Part shown: in pieces, positions 27,014-36,401 of the stretch | How the letters are laid out: every line of letters begins with the position of its first letter | Numbering within the stretch: position 1 is the first letter of the stretch | Source of the DNA: Reclinomonas americana ATCC 50394 | Taxonomy: Eukaryota; Jakobida; Jakobea; Jakobida | NCBI GenBank assembly: GCA_048213135.1 | Contig: PS015022.1 | Span: 1 to 64,000, forward strand | DNA: 64,000 nucleotides | Reading direction: 5' to 3' | The notes under the pieces: generated by a model | Seen by the model: only the letters and a program-made list of their open reading frames with translations | What the model was told of the DNA's origin: nothing | Database searches by the model: none | Position numbers and translations under genes: made by a program

Positions 27014-28162
27014 GTGCAGGCTGATCGCATCCGTGTCGATATCGTCGACGTCGCCGCCTTGGGGGCGAGCGAGCGGTCTGCGTGGACGGCTCTACGTGCG
27101 GCGACTCCGGACTTGGCCAGTCCTTACTTCGACCTTCGCTTTATCGAGGTCGCCGCCCAGGTCGCGCCGGGCGCAAGGCTGGCCGTGGTGCGCGACGGTG
27201 ACGCCTTGCGGGGCTTCCTGCCGTTCCAGAGGCGCGGCGCGCTCGTGCAGCCCCTGGCCGCGCCGCTCAGCGATTTCCACGGCCTGATCGCCGCGCCCGG
27301 TCTGTCGATCGCCCGGCTGCTGCCGCATCTGCCCGGCGCGCGCCGCGCCCGGTTTGGCGGCTTGGTCGGCCCAAGCGCTGCGGACCTGGCGGGCCTGTCG
27401 CCGCGATCGGCCATGGCGGCCGACCTTTCGCAAGGCTTCGACGCATACTTGGCGGGCCGCGATGCGCGCTTTCTCAAGGACAAGCGCCGGCGTCGGCGGG
27501 CGCTGGAGCGCGATCACGGTCCGCTGTCCTTCTCTTTCGCGCCGGCGACGCTCGACGACGTGGCTTTGATCGTGGATCGAAAGCGGGCGCAGATCGCCCG
27601 GACGCATCAGTACGATGTGTTCGGTTGCGGATGGACCGCGACGCTGCTGGAGCGGCTCGCGACCTCCGGGACCGAGGATTTCGGCTTGCGCATGGCGATG
27701 TTGCGGGCAGGGGGCAAGATGGTCGCGGCGGAACTCGGACTGTTGTCCGGTGCGCGCCATCACCTGTGGTTCCCGATCTACGAGCCCGCGTTCGCGCGCT
27801 ACTCCCCCGGCGCGCTGATGACGCTGGACACCCTGGAGGCGGCGGCGGGCCTGGGGGTCGAGCGGGTCGACTTCGGCGTTGACGCCGATAGCTACAAGCA
27901 TGACTTCGCCGACCCGGCCGAGGTTGTCTTCGAGGGCTTGATCGAGCGGCGAGGCGGCGCGCGGGGTCAGTCGATGCGGACGATCGGCGCGTCGCGGCTG
28001 GCGCGGCGTTTCGACCGGATTGTGGCCTGCGAGCCGGGTCTTGTCGGGCAACTTCGCGGGGGAGGCGGCTTCCTGACCGCGCTGGCCCGCCGTCATCCCC
28101 GGCTGGGCGCGGCGCTCGGCCTGAGCTTCGGTCTGGTCGGCCTGGCGCTGATGGTCGACTGA
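27014..28162 (+). CDS. CelD/BcsL-like (FemAB/GNAT fold) acyltransferase
   Basis: 382 residues from a GTG at 27,014; a TTG at 26,963 would overlap the previous gene. The order is that of CelD-like proteins: PYFDLRFIEVAAQV, GFLPFQRRG, then KDKRRRRRALERDHGPLSF and the acceptor half GALMTLDTLEAAAGLGVERVDFG with SYKHDF. Such proteins acylate polysaccharide precursors; in Caulobacter a relative (HfsK) acts in holdfast synthesis, but that identity is not shown here. The last 20 residues are hydrophobic and may touch the membrane. Confidence 0.75.
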   Translation: MQADRIRVDIVDVAALGASERSAWTALRAATPDLASPYFDLRFIEVAAQVAPGARLAVVRDGDALRGFLPFQRRGALVQPLAAPLSDFHGLIAAPGLSIARLLPHLPGARRARFGGLVGPSAADLAGLSPRSAMAADLSQGFDAYLAGRDARFLKDKRRRRRALERDHGPLSFSFAPATLDDVALIVDRKRAQIARTHQYDVFGCGWTATLLERLATSGTEDFGLRMAMLRAGGKMVAAELGLLSGARHHLWFPIYEPAFARYSPGALMTLDTLEAAAGLGVERVDFGVDADSYKHDFADPAEVVFEGLIERRGGARGQSMRTIGASRLARRFDRIVACEPGLVGQLRGGGGFLTALARRHPRLGAALGLSFGLVGLALMVD

Positions 28163-28272
28163 CCTTGCGCCGAACATGACTTCGGGGTCATGACCTCGAA
28201 TTAAGTCGAAACGGTGTCAGGCGGTCGGTAGCTTCTCCCCATCGAATTCAACGCATCCCTGGGGAGACACTG

Positions 28273-29112
28273 ATGCGGGCTCTGACCACTCTGGCCGTTC
28301 TGGCCATCGCCACGACCGCCGCCGGCGCTGCTGCGGCCGCGCCTTCCGTCAAGATCAGGGACGCGGTCGCTCGCGTCGTCATCATCCCGGAGAACCGGGC
28401 TGACGTGAAGGTCGAGTTCCTGACCACCAACGCGTCCCTACCGCTCTCGGTGCGCCAGGAAGGCGAGCAGGTCGTGATCGATGGCGATCTGCGGATGAGC
28501 CGGATCAACGGCTGCAACAGCCGTGGCGGCAAGGTCTTCGTGAAGGTGCGCGGCGTGGGCGATGTGTCCTACGACAATCTCCCGGAAGTCGCGGTGCGCA
28601 CCCCGATGAACGTCAAGGTCCAGGCGGGGGGCGCGGTGTTTGGCTCCATCGGTCGCTCCGATAGCATCGAACTCGGCAACGCCGGTTGCGGCGATTGGAC
28701 CATCGCCAACACCAAGGGCAAGCTGGAAATCAGTCAGGCTGGATCGGGTGGCGCCAAGGCCGGGACCGCGGCCTATGCCGAGATCAGCATCGCGGGTTCC
28801 GGCGATGTCTCTTCCCAAGCGATCGCCGGGGATCTGGAGGCCAATATCGCGGGCTCGGGCGACGTCTGGGTCGCCAGCATCGGCGGTAAGCTGGAAGGCA
28901 ACATCGCCGGCTCGGGCGACATCACCGTGGCCGGCGGCCGTAGCCGATCGGTCGAGGTCAGCGTGATGGGCTCGGGCGACGTCACCTTCAACGGTGAAGC
29001 GGGCGAGGTCGAGCTGTCTGTGATGGGCTCAGGCGACGTCAAGATCGCCAAGGTCACGGGCCCGGTGAAGAAACATGTAGCGGGCTCGGGCGACGTGATC
29101 ATCGGCCAATAG
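28273..29112 (+). CDS. secreted DUF2807 (GIN-head) protein with GSGDV repeats
   Basis: 279 residues. A signal peptide of about 22 residues (ending AAAA) is followed by a right-handed beta-helix-like region in which the motif GSGDV/I recurs seven times between residues 170 and 279, spaced mostly 16-20 residues. This is the DUF2807 pattern (called auto-transporter adhesin head), found in periplasmic or surface proteins of unknown function. The Gly/Asp turns suggest a stacked beta-solenoid. GGGGAGA lies upstream of the ATG. Two Cys (in NGCNSR and NAGCGD) could form a disulfide. Confidence 0.8.
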   Translation: MRALTTLAVLAIATTAAGAAAAAPSVKIRDAVARVVIIPENRADVKVEFLTTNASLPLSVRQEGEQVVIDGDLRMSRINGCNSRGGKVFVKVRGVGDVSYDNLPEVAVRTPMNVKVQAGGAVFGSIGRSDSIELGNAGCGDWTIANTKGKLEISQAGSGGAKAGTAAYAEISIAGSGDVSSQAIAGDLEANIAGSGDVWVASIGGKLEGNIAGSGDITVAGGRSRSVEVSVMGSGDVTFNGEAGEVELSVMGSGDVKIAKVTGPVKKHVAGSGDVIIGQ

Positions 29113-29141
29113 CGCCACGGACATATATAGAGACACACTTG

Positions 29142-29174
29142 GAACGCCCCGGCGATCGTCTCGCCGGGGCGTTC
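29142..29174. terminator. Perfect hairpin after the DUF2807 gene
   Basis: gaacgccccggcga pairs exactly with tcgccggggcgttc over 14 base pairs with a 5-base loop. No T-tract follows on either strand, so it may be a factor-assisted terminator or an RNA-stabilising 3' hairpin. Confidence 0.55.
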
Positions 29175-29271
29175 TCGCGTTCGAGGGCTTGCTTCGGGGC
29201 GGGGAGGGGCCTAGTCAGAACCCGCCCGACGACTCGCGTCCCACAAAGTCGCGACGAACCGGACAGAGCGC

Positions 29272-29300
29272 TTGACGAAACCGATTCCGGAACGTACAAG
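29272..29300 (+). promoter_or_regulatory. Probable promoter of the S10 ribosomal operon
   Basis: TTGACG at 29,272 and TACAAG at 29,295 are separated by 17 bases, fitting the housekeeping promoter of Caulobacter, whose -35 consensus is TTGAC with G. It would leave a leader of roughly 225 bases before rpsJ. The rest of the 29,113-29,535 stretch contains no gene; the leader has GC-rich dyads such as ggaaggggtg / caccccc near 29,385-29,415 but no L4-type attenuator I can recognise. Confidence 0.5.
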
Positions 29301-29535
29301 CGCGCCTCTGTTGGACCGGCTGTGAGCTCTCGGGCTCAAACGCGGTTCGCGAGACGCCCGGACATAGCGCCGCTAACCTTCCTCGGAAGGGGTGCAATAT
29401 CTGGTCATCACCCCCGACAGGCGACTGTTGGGGACATTTGTTTTGCGGACGCTGCGTACGGGGCTCATCTGAGTTCCGAGTTGGTCTTTGAAATGGTTCG
29501 AGACGCGGGCGCAGCCCACTAGGAAACCGAGCGAT

Positions 29536-29704
29536 ATGGATCGTCAGAACATCCGCATCCGGCTCAAGGCCTTCGATCACCGCGTGTTGGATCATTCCAC
29601 GCGCGAGATCGTCAATACGGCCAAGCGTACGGGTGCGACGGTGCGGGGCCCCATCCCCCTGCCCACGCTTATCGAGAAATTCACTGTCAACCGCTCGCCG
29701 CACG
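29536..29704 (+). CDS. rpsJ: ribosomal protein S10, N-terminal 56 residues (cut by gap)
   Basis: [20 protein letters not shown] and the tail [11 protein letters not shown] are ribosomal S10, a 30S protein near the head that also acts as NusE in antitermination. The family is about 102 residues long, so 46 or so codons are missing where the 20-base N run begins. A Leu in PTLIEKF, where Arg is usual, may be a base error at the contig end. Confidence 0.93.
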
Positions 29705-29724
29705 NNNNNNNNNNNNNNNNNNNN
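29705..29724. other. Assembly gap, 20 N (nominal size)
   Basis: Left of the gap is S10 residue 56; right of it is the C-terminal quarter of L3. About 140 bases of rpsJ plus an intergenic spacer and roughly 550 bases of rplC are missing, so the printed 20 bases cannot be the true gap size. Confidence 0.95.
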
Positions 29725-29924
29725 GGCCTGATCCTGGGTCAAGGGCGCTGTCCCCGGCCACGAAAGGCAGCTACGTGAAGGTTCGCGACGCCGTGAAGAA
29801 GGCTCTCCCCGCCGACGCTCCGCGTCCGGGCGCCTTCCGCAAGGCTGGCGAAGCTGCTCCGGCCGCTGCTGAGACCCCCGCTGAAGAGGCCCCCGCGGCT
29901 GCGACCGAAGAGGGCGAAGGCTAA
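29725..29924 (+). CDS. rplC: ribosomal protein L3, C-terminal part, with two frame errors
   Basis: The end of L3 is recognisable as [27 protein letters not shown] and an Ala/Glu-rich tail, but only after allowing an extra G near 29,737 and an extra C near 29,759. L3 binds 23S rRNA close to the peptidyl-transferase centre. The TAA stop overlaps the ATG of rplD (TAATG). The acidic C-terminal extension is typical of Caulobacterales. Confidence 0.85.
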
Positions 29925-30564
29925 TGAAACTCGACGTCATCAAACTGGACGGCGGCAAGGCCGGTTCCGTTGATCTCGACGACGCCATCTTCGGCATCGA
30001 CGAGATTCGCGGCGACATCCTGCAGCGCGTCGTTACCTGGCAACTGGCCAAGCGCCGCTCGGGTAACCACAAGATTCAAGTTCGTAACGAGGTCTCTCGT
30101 ACGAGCAAGAAGATGTACAAGCAGAAGGGCACCGGCGGCGCCCGTCACGGTTCGCGCCGTGCGGCCCAGTTCGTCGGCGGCGCCAAGGCCCACGGTCCCG
30201 TGGTCCGCAGCCACGCCTTCGACCTGCCCAAGAAGATCCGCGCCCTGGCCCTGAAGCACGCTCTGTCGTCGAAGGCCAAGTCGGGCTCGCTGGTCGTCCT
30301 GGACAGCGCCGTTCTGACCGAAGCCAAGACGGCCGCCCTGCGCGCCAACTTCGACAAGATCGGTCTGAAGAACGCCTTGGTCATCGCCGGTCCGGAAGTG
30401 GACGCGAACTTCAAGCTCGCCGCCCGCAACATCCCGAACGTGGATGTCCTGCCGAACGCCGGCCTGAACGTCTACGACGTGCTGCGTCGCCAGACCCTTC
30501 GTCCTGACCAAGGACCGCGGTCGAAGCGATCTCGGCTCGTTTCGCTGAGAAGGAAGCCGCCTAA
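29924..30564 (+). CDS. rplD: ribosomal protein L4, C-terminus frameshifted
   Basis: Clear L4: [18 protein letters not shown], the loop [33 protein letters not shown] and [12 protein letters not shown]4 lines the exit tunnel and in some bacteria represses its own operon. After residue 190 the frame is broken by an extra T near 30,499 and an extra C near 30,515; without them the protein ends [13 protein letters not shown] and its TAA overlaps the rplW ATG by one base. The two insertions lie within 100 bases of the next gap and look like contig-end sequencing errors. Confidence 0.92.
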
Positions 30565-30589
30565 TGGCCGCCACCGCTCGCCACTACGA
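30564..30589 (+). CDS. rplW: ribosomal protein L23, first eight codons
   Basis: ATGGCCGCCACC opens MAATARHY, as in L23 N-termini, in the conserved order S10-L3-L4-L23. The rest is lost in the N run. Confidence 0.7.
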
Positions 30590-31552
30590 NNNNNNNNNNN
30601 NNNNNNNNNNNNNNNNNNNNNNNNNNNNNNNNNNNNNNNNNNNNNNNNNNNNNNNNNNNNNNNNNNNNNNNNNNNNNNNNNNNNNNNNNNNNNNNNNNNN
30701 NNNNNNNNNNNNNNNNNNNNNNNNNNNNNNNNNNNNNNNNNNNNNNNNNNNNNNNNNNNNNNNNNNNNNNNNNNNNNNNNNNNNNNNNNNNNNNNNNNNN
30801 NNNNNNNNNNNNNNNNNNNNNNNNNNNNNNNNNNNNNNNNNNNNNNNNNNNNNNNNNNNNNNNNNNNNNNNNNNNNNNNNNNNNNNNNNNNNNNNNNNNN
30901 NNNNNNNNNNNNNNNNNNNNNNNNNNNNNNNNNNNNNNNNNNNNNNNNNNNNNNNNNNNNNNNNNNNNNNNNNNNNNNNNNNNNNNNNNNNNNNNNNNNN
31001 NNNNNNNNNNNNNNNNNNNNNNNNNNNNNNNNNNNNNNNNNNNNNNNNNNNNNNNNNNNNNNNNNNNNNNNNNNNNNNNNNNNNNNNNNNNNNNNNNNNN
31101 NNNNNNNNNNNNNNNNNNNNNNNNNNNNNNNNNNNNNNNNNNNNNNNNNNNNNNNNNNNNNNNNNNNNNNNNNNNNNNNNNNNNNNNNNNNNNNNNNNNN
31201 NNNNNNNNNNNNNNNNNNNNNNNNNNNNNNNNNNNNNNNNNNNNNNNNNNNNNNNNNNNNNNNNNNNNNNNNNNNNNNNNNNNNNNNNNNNNNNNNNNNN
31301 NNNNNNNNNNNNNNNNNNNNNNNNNNNNNNNNNNNNNNNNNNNNNNNNNNNNNNNNNNNNNNNNNNNNNNNNNNNNNNNNNNNNNNNNNNNNNNNNNNNN
31401 NNNNNNNNNNNNNNNNNNNNNNNNNNNNNNNNNNNNNNNNNNNNNNNNNNNNNNNNNNNNNNNNNNNNNNNNNNNNNNNNNNNNNNNNNNNNNNNNNNNN
31501 NNNNNNNNNNNNNNNNNNNNNNNNNNNNNNNNNNNNNNNNNNNNNNNNNNNN
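30590..31552. other. Assembly gap, 963 N, joining two genomes
   Basis: Left of it is a bacterial ribosomal operon; right of it is intron-containing eukaryotic DNA. The next bacterial genes (rplW, rplB, rpsS) do not resume after it, although 963 bases would only cover rplW and part of rplB. Confidence 0.95.
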
Positions 31553-32143
31553 CGTTTTCACTTTTTTGTTTTTATTTTATCATCCACTCTTGCGTCGTCG
31601 TGACTGCAGGGGAGGAGAGGGTGGTGGGTTACTGTGATGGTTCCCATTCTCTCTCTTTTTCCATGTCGTGTTGTTGTTGTTTTTTTTTGTGGTCGTTGTG
31701 TGCTGGTTGACGAGAGCGAGACGGTGCGAGTGTTTTATTAATCCACCTTGGTTGTCGACAGACATTGCTTTTATTTTGTGGACGTGTCTTTGTCTGTTTG
31801 GTACGAGGTGCTTGCTGCCGTTCTTTTGGTAAGAGAAAACGAAGGGGTGGGAAGTGCGGGGTGGCGAGGGAGAGGGAGGAAGAAGAACTGTGAATGAAGA
31901 AATACAACTGTGCTTGTGATCAAACATGTTGTTGTTTGTCGTGGGAGCGTGTTTCTGCAAGGGTGGGAGGATAGCTGCTGGGATTCGATGTTCGTCGTCT
32001 TGGTGGACGGAGACAGCAGCATCGATTGGGATCGAGAGTGTAAGCAAATGTCGCTGTTCCGACGAAACTGTAATTTACAGTCCTGATGTCCGAGAATTTA
32101 TCGTTTTTTTCGCGGTTTGTACGAGAGAAACGTGAGCACTGAA
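31553..32143. other. Non-coding start of the eukaryotic contig
   Basis: 591 bases, T- and TG-rich with homopolymers (ttttttttt near 31,680) and short pyrimidine runs. No convincing exon or conserved protein segment is seen on either strand. It probably holds the promoter and 5' leader of the BTB gene plus poor-quality contig-end sequence. Confidence 0.5.
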
Positions 32144-33792
32144 ATGTCGACCGCAGCAGCACCAGCACCACCAGCAACGACGACGACAAGACGCAGTGCG
32201 TCTGGAGCGCGTCCGACTGCTCTTGTCGCGACCGCCAGTCCCACTGGCGTTGCGGGACGACGGAGTAGTGTGGCGGCGATCACGCCAGTGCGGCGGCAGT
32301 CGCGACAACACGTTCCACACGACGCCTATCTGCAAGAGTTGTTGCTGTTGGAGGCGGCACTGGAGGGCGCTGGTGGGTCACGTGGAGACGATGCGCTGTG
32401 CTCAGAGGAGGACGAGGAGGTGGAGGAGGCGGATGAAGACGTTCGTGACAATCACGACGTGCTGGTCATGAGAGATTCTCCGGCAGTGTCGACGTCGCTG
32501 TCGTCGACGCCTCCACGACGCAGGTCGCCGAGCACTGTGGCCGATGGCTTCCGCTATCAGAACGTTGCGTGTGGAAGCATGCAGAGTCAGAGTCAAGTTC
32601 GTTGTTCTCATTTGTGCTGCTGCTGTGCAGGCGGGTGGTGTGATTGAGGTGTGGCGCTCGCTCTTCCGCACTGGTGAGTACGCCGATGTGACGATCTTGA
32701 CTGGTGCTGAGGAGACGCCGATTCGCGCGCATCGACTGGTGCTGACGGCCTTCTCCAAGTACTTTCGCGACTGCCTCGGCGACACCTTTTGGCAGGAGAG
32801 CAGTGGAGTGATTCGCAAGCCGAATGTGCGACCGGCAGTCATGAACGAACTGCTGCGTTACTGGTACACGGGCGAGGTGGAGGCACAGGGTGAGATGGTG
32901 TATGAGCTGATGCTGGCGGCGGAGGAGCTGCTGGAGGAGGACTTGCGGCTGGCATGCGAGGAGCACATTATGCAAGGCATTGGATTCGACAATGCGGTGG
33001 CGTTCCTCGATCGCATCACCAGCGGCCAGATGTATCACGATGGACGGCTGCGCGACGCGGCGCTGGCCGTCATCGACGCCCACTTTTCAGTGGCCATGAG
33101 TGCGCCTTCGGCTAAGCGTGTTTCCGAGGCCACAATGAGCACGGTTCGTGTAAGACGACAATGTGTGTTATGGCTGGTGTTGCGTATCTCACCTTTCTTT
33201 GCAGATCCTCAGCCGCGACGAGATCTGTGTCCCAGACGAGGACACAGTGTGGCAGGCGCTGGCTGGCTGGGGTCGCTGTCAGGCCAATGTGCTGGAGACA
33301 GACGTCAGTCGGTGGACCGAGGCAGAGCGCACTCGGTTCCGCGACGCCATTCTGCCCCTCAGCCGCCACATTCGACCGCTGCTCATCACCCCCAAGTTCT
33401 TCGCCACCGACGTGGAGAGCACCAACGTGTTCTCCATGGAAGTCGTGCTGGAAAGGTACCGCCTGCACGCCAACCCAGACGCGATGCGAGCAAGCCGCGA
33501 CCACAACGATCCGCGACTGCGCCAGCGTGGTCTTGCCGCCGCCATGGCCGCCGCACTGCTCGACCGCAGCTCCAGCGATCGCTCAGCGACGAGTGGCAGC
33601 AGCAACAGCAGCAGTAGCAGCTCGAGGAGTCACCGCGGGAGCCCGGCTCCGGCACTGTCGACCATTGTGGCAGGCGCGCAGTTCCGCAATGCCAAGTCTG
33701 GTGGTGGCGGCAGTGGCGGCAATAGCAGTCGATCGACACCAGTGCGATCGCTGTACGGTGGGAACGCGACGCCCACTCGCGATCGCATGTAG
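32144..33792 (+). CDS. BTB-BACK domain protein (three exons)
   Basis: Exons 32,144-32,596, 32,631-33,143 (or 33,149) and 33,205-33,792. The N-terminus is low complexity (Ser/Arg/acidic). A BTB domain follows: VWRSLFRTGEYADVTI, IRAHRLVLTAFSKYFRD, LLRYWYTGEVE; then a BACK domain with LLEEDLRLACEEHI, FLDRITSGQMYHDG, LSRDEICVPDEDTVWQAL and RHIRPLLITP. The tail is Ser/Gly-rich. BTB-BACK proteins are usually substrate adaptors for cullin-3 ubiquitin ligases; no Kelch repeats are present here. Intron 1 is only 34 nt. Both introns are phase 0, which supports the model. Confidence 0.85.
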
Positions 33793-33892
33793 CACGAGAC
33801 AGTGGAACTGAGTAGTGAGGGTGAAGTGAGAGGAAAAAACTGCGATAACGAACGCCAAGCGCGCACTGTAAATCAACAACAATCAATCAATC

Positions 33893-34430
33893 ATGGGTGA
33901 CCAAGACGGAGGAGATCTGCAGGGCGCACTGCTGAGCATGCTGCAGGTCATCATGCGTAAAGCCCAGTCGCCTCTCAACGGTCTCTCACACAAACACAAA
34001 CACACAGCAAACCAAGTGTTGGAAGGAGACTGAGAAACTGCAGGTGTGTGAGGGAGTGTGGAGCCTGCGTGTCTTTGTGTGCTCACTCTCGCGCAGGAGT
34101 GTGCACAGCAGCACCAGTTGACTGCCGCCTCCATGGCATCGCTGAGCAACTCGCCATGTGTGTCTCACGGAGAGGTGCGCATCACGAGTGCGTGCATCTT
34201 GTGGTCTTGTCACCTCCCTCACTGACACGTGCATCACACAGGCCATGGTCAAGTGCATCTCCACCGAGTTCAATCGCATGCTGGACCACTGTCAAGCGCA
34301 GAATACGCGAGTTCGTGATTGCATTGAGTCGGCGACACTGGCGACTGTCGACGCGAAATGCCGCGGTGATTATGACGGCTTGGTGCAGTGCTTGACGGAG
34401 TACGCACTGGGAGATGGCGTGCAGAAGTGA
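33893..34430 (+). CDS. Small Cys-containing protein (three exons), unrecognised
   Basis: Predicted exons 33,893-33,946, 34,097-34,174 and 34,242-34,430, all phase 0, give about 106 residues. The last exon encodes VKCISTEFNRMLDHC, RDCIESATLATVDAKC and CRGDYDGLVQCL: paired cysteines including one CX9C, a spacing seen in mitochondrial intermembrane-space CHCH proteins, but the second CX9C of a twin motif is absent. No signal peptide. The start and the second intron are the least certain parts. Only 100 bases separate it from the BTB gene. Confidence 0.5.
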
Positions 34431-34451
34431 ATTCGTTACGCTTTTCTTTTT

Positions 34452-36290
34452 TTACTCGGCTTTGCGGTCGACAATGAGCAGTGTGGCTGAGGTGATGCCG
34501 GCGTCGCGCAGCGAACCCATGCGACCCTGGTGTTGTTTGTGTTGTGTGAGCAATTCACTGTCATGAAGGCTGCGACAGGGACAGTCGACATGTTACCAGT
34601 GACTGGCCGGGCGATGCTGGCGAGCGCAGCTCGAACGACAGTGATCGAACTGCGTTGGCGACAAAGTCGAATACATCCTGCACATTGCCGTCGAGGGCGA
34701 ATCGCCGGTTGACATTGTTGAGTGTGTCGATACCTGGAGCGCGAAACTTGATGGCCACCGAGGGCACAGAGGCGTCGGGTTCCGCCGGGCACGGTGGTAT
34801 GACTGAGTGGTAGGCACAGAGTGAGTGGCACGGAGGAGAGAAACGATCGCCATGCAATACGAGAACCTGGCGGCGGTGGTGGTGGAGCAGGCGGAGCGCG
34901 GCGTTCCAGGTCCGCTGCCGTGCCACGAAAGAGAACACAGAGTGAGCAGAAGAGGGAGGGTCGCCAGTTGCATCTTGTCACAACGCACTCTGCTGCCGAC
35001 TGGCGGCGATCGCCATTTGCAACATTTCCTCTTCCGACATATCCTCCTCGTCGACGGCAATCACCTCCGCTGCACGTGCACAGTTACGTGGTGTCAGCAC
35101 TTTTCGCCCATTGTATGCCCTCCCCATGCGAACAACGCACGCTGCGAGTCTGACAAGCTGGCCGCAATCGCTCTCCGATAATCCTCATCAAAATCGTCGT
35201 GCCCCGCTCCACCGCCGCCACTTCCGCCACCCCGAGCAGCGCCGCCCCGTCCGGCACCACCAGCACCACCACCTCGTCCACCAGCACCGGCGCTGCTGAC
35301 AGGATTCTCGGGCAAGTATTGCGCCTGCACACCTCAGTCAATCCAAGAGGACGGCGAGCCGTGCATGTGCCCTCTCCTCCCCCCGAACCATTTGGTTAGC
35401 CCCACAGTCCGGCAGATTGCCCTTGACTGCAAACACGGTGTATCCCTCCTGTCGCAGCGTCTCAATGAACATGCTGCAGGCGGCAGGCAGCGATGAGCAC
35501 ACTCTGGGCGATCGACCAGTCAGTCACCACCGCTCAAACATGCCTCAAGTACGTGGCCGACAGATACTCGGGCTCATCGAGCAGACTGTTCAAGTTGACC
35601 CAGTGCTTGCCTCCAAACTTACGAAACGTGAACCAGTGCGCCTCGTGGTTGCACATGAAGGCATTCTCCAAACTGCTCAGCATATGAGAGCATGCACAAA
35701 TAGCTGCCTCTCTCTCTCTTTCTCAACGAGACGCAACGCTGGGTACTCTCTGGCCCTCTGACTCTCAGCGTCCTCCCCATCTGCACACTCACATGAGTGC
35801 CAGTTGCGCGAGAGTGATCGCACACTCTCTAAACTCACTCACTCACCAATGCGAACAAGAGACAAGTCAGTGCGTGCCAGCGCCACTGTGAGCACTTGCA
35901 GCGAGAAGTTGCCATCGTCAGAGACGTTCTCACTCTCCCTCTGTGTACTTGCGCTTGTCAAACAGGGCACGCTCTCTCTCTCTCTTTCCATCTCTCTGTG
36001 TGTGTGGGCACTCAACAGACATGAACTCGAGGTACTCTCGACTGTCGCCACCTGTCGCCGACTTGATCACATCGCCCTCTTGTCTATCCAAGTCTTGCGC
36101 GATCTCCATCAAGTCCACCTGTAGTGTGCATCAACAACCTGTCTCTCTCACTTGCTCATTGTCAGAGAGCAAGGGGTACCTCTGTGTACATGTCGCACTG
36201 CACGAGGGCGTTGAGTGAGTGCACTGCACACAGTGCGCCCACTTGCTTCTCGTGGTACACATAGTCGCGTACAAAGTCACGCCACTCCAT
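34452..36290 (-). CDS. ataxin-3-like deubiquitinase: Josephin, UIMs, UBX
   Basis: Reverse strand, about nine short exons. Josephin domain: YHEKQVGALCAVHSLN (catalytic Cys) in exon 36,290-36,152; VDLMEIAQDLD; NVSDDGNFSLQVL; CNHEAHWFTFRKF (catalytic His); WVNLNSLLDEPEYLS (catalytic Asn); IETLRQEGYTVFAVKG. Two ubiquitin-interacting motifs follow, DEDYRRAIAASLSDSQ and EEEMLQMAIAASRQQ, then a Pro-rich linker and a C-terminal UBX domain (SVAIKFRAP, RRFALDGNVQDVFDFV, last exon 34,526-34,452 with LRDAGITSATLLIVDR). Role: trimming ubiquitin chains, with the UBX part probably docking to the AAA ATPase Cdc48/p97. Phases at the checked junctions agree. Confidence 0.85.
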
Positions 36291-36401
36291 CTCTCTCTCA
36301 AACAAACGAAGAGTGAAACTGTGTATTCGTTGTTGCGATGAATGGACCAATCGTTGTGGTGCTTTTGTCGTCTCTTCTCCCACTGGAGAAGAAGGCCAAG
36401 C

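Noticed and set aside
30564-31637. Long frames crossing the 963-N gap
   Set aside because: They are open only because N codons are not stops; no sequence supports them beyond the first eight rplW codons.
31553-32143. Short reverse-strand frames at the start of the eukaryotic contig
   Set aside because: Low-complexity Ser/His/Lys/Asn strings from homopolymers; no splice-consistent exon chain or homology.
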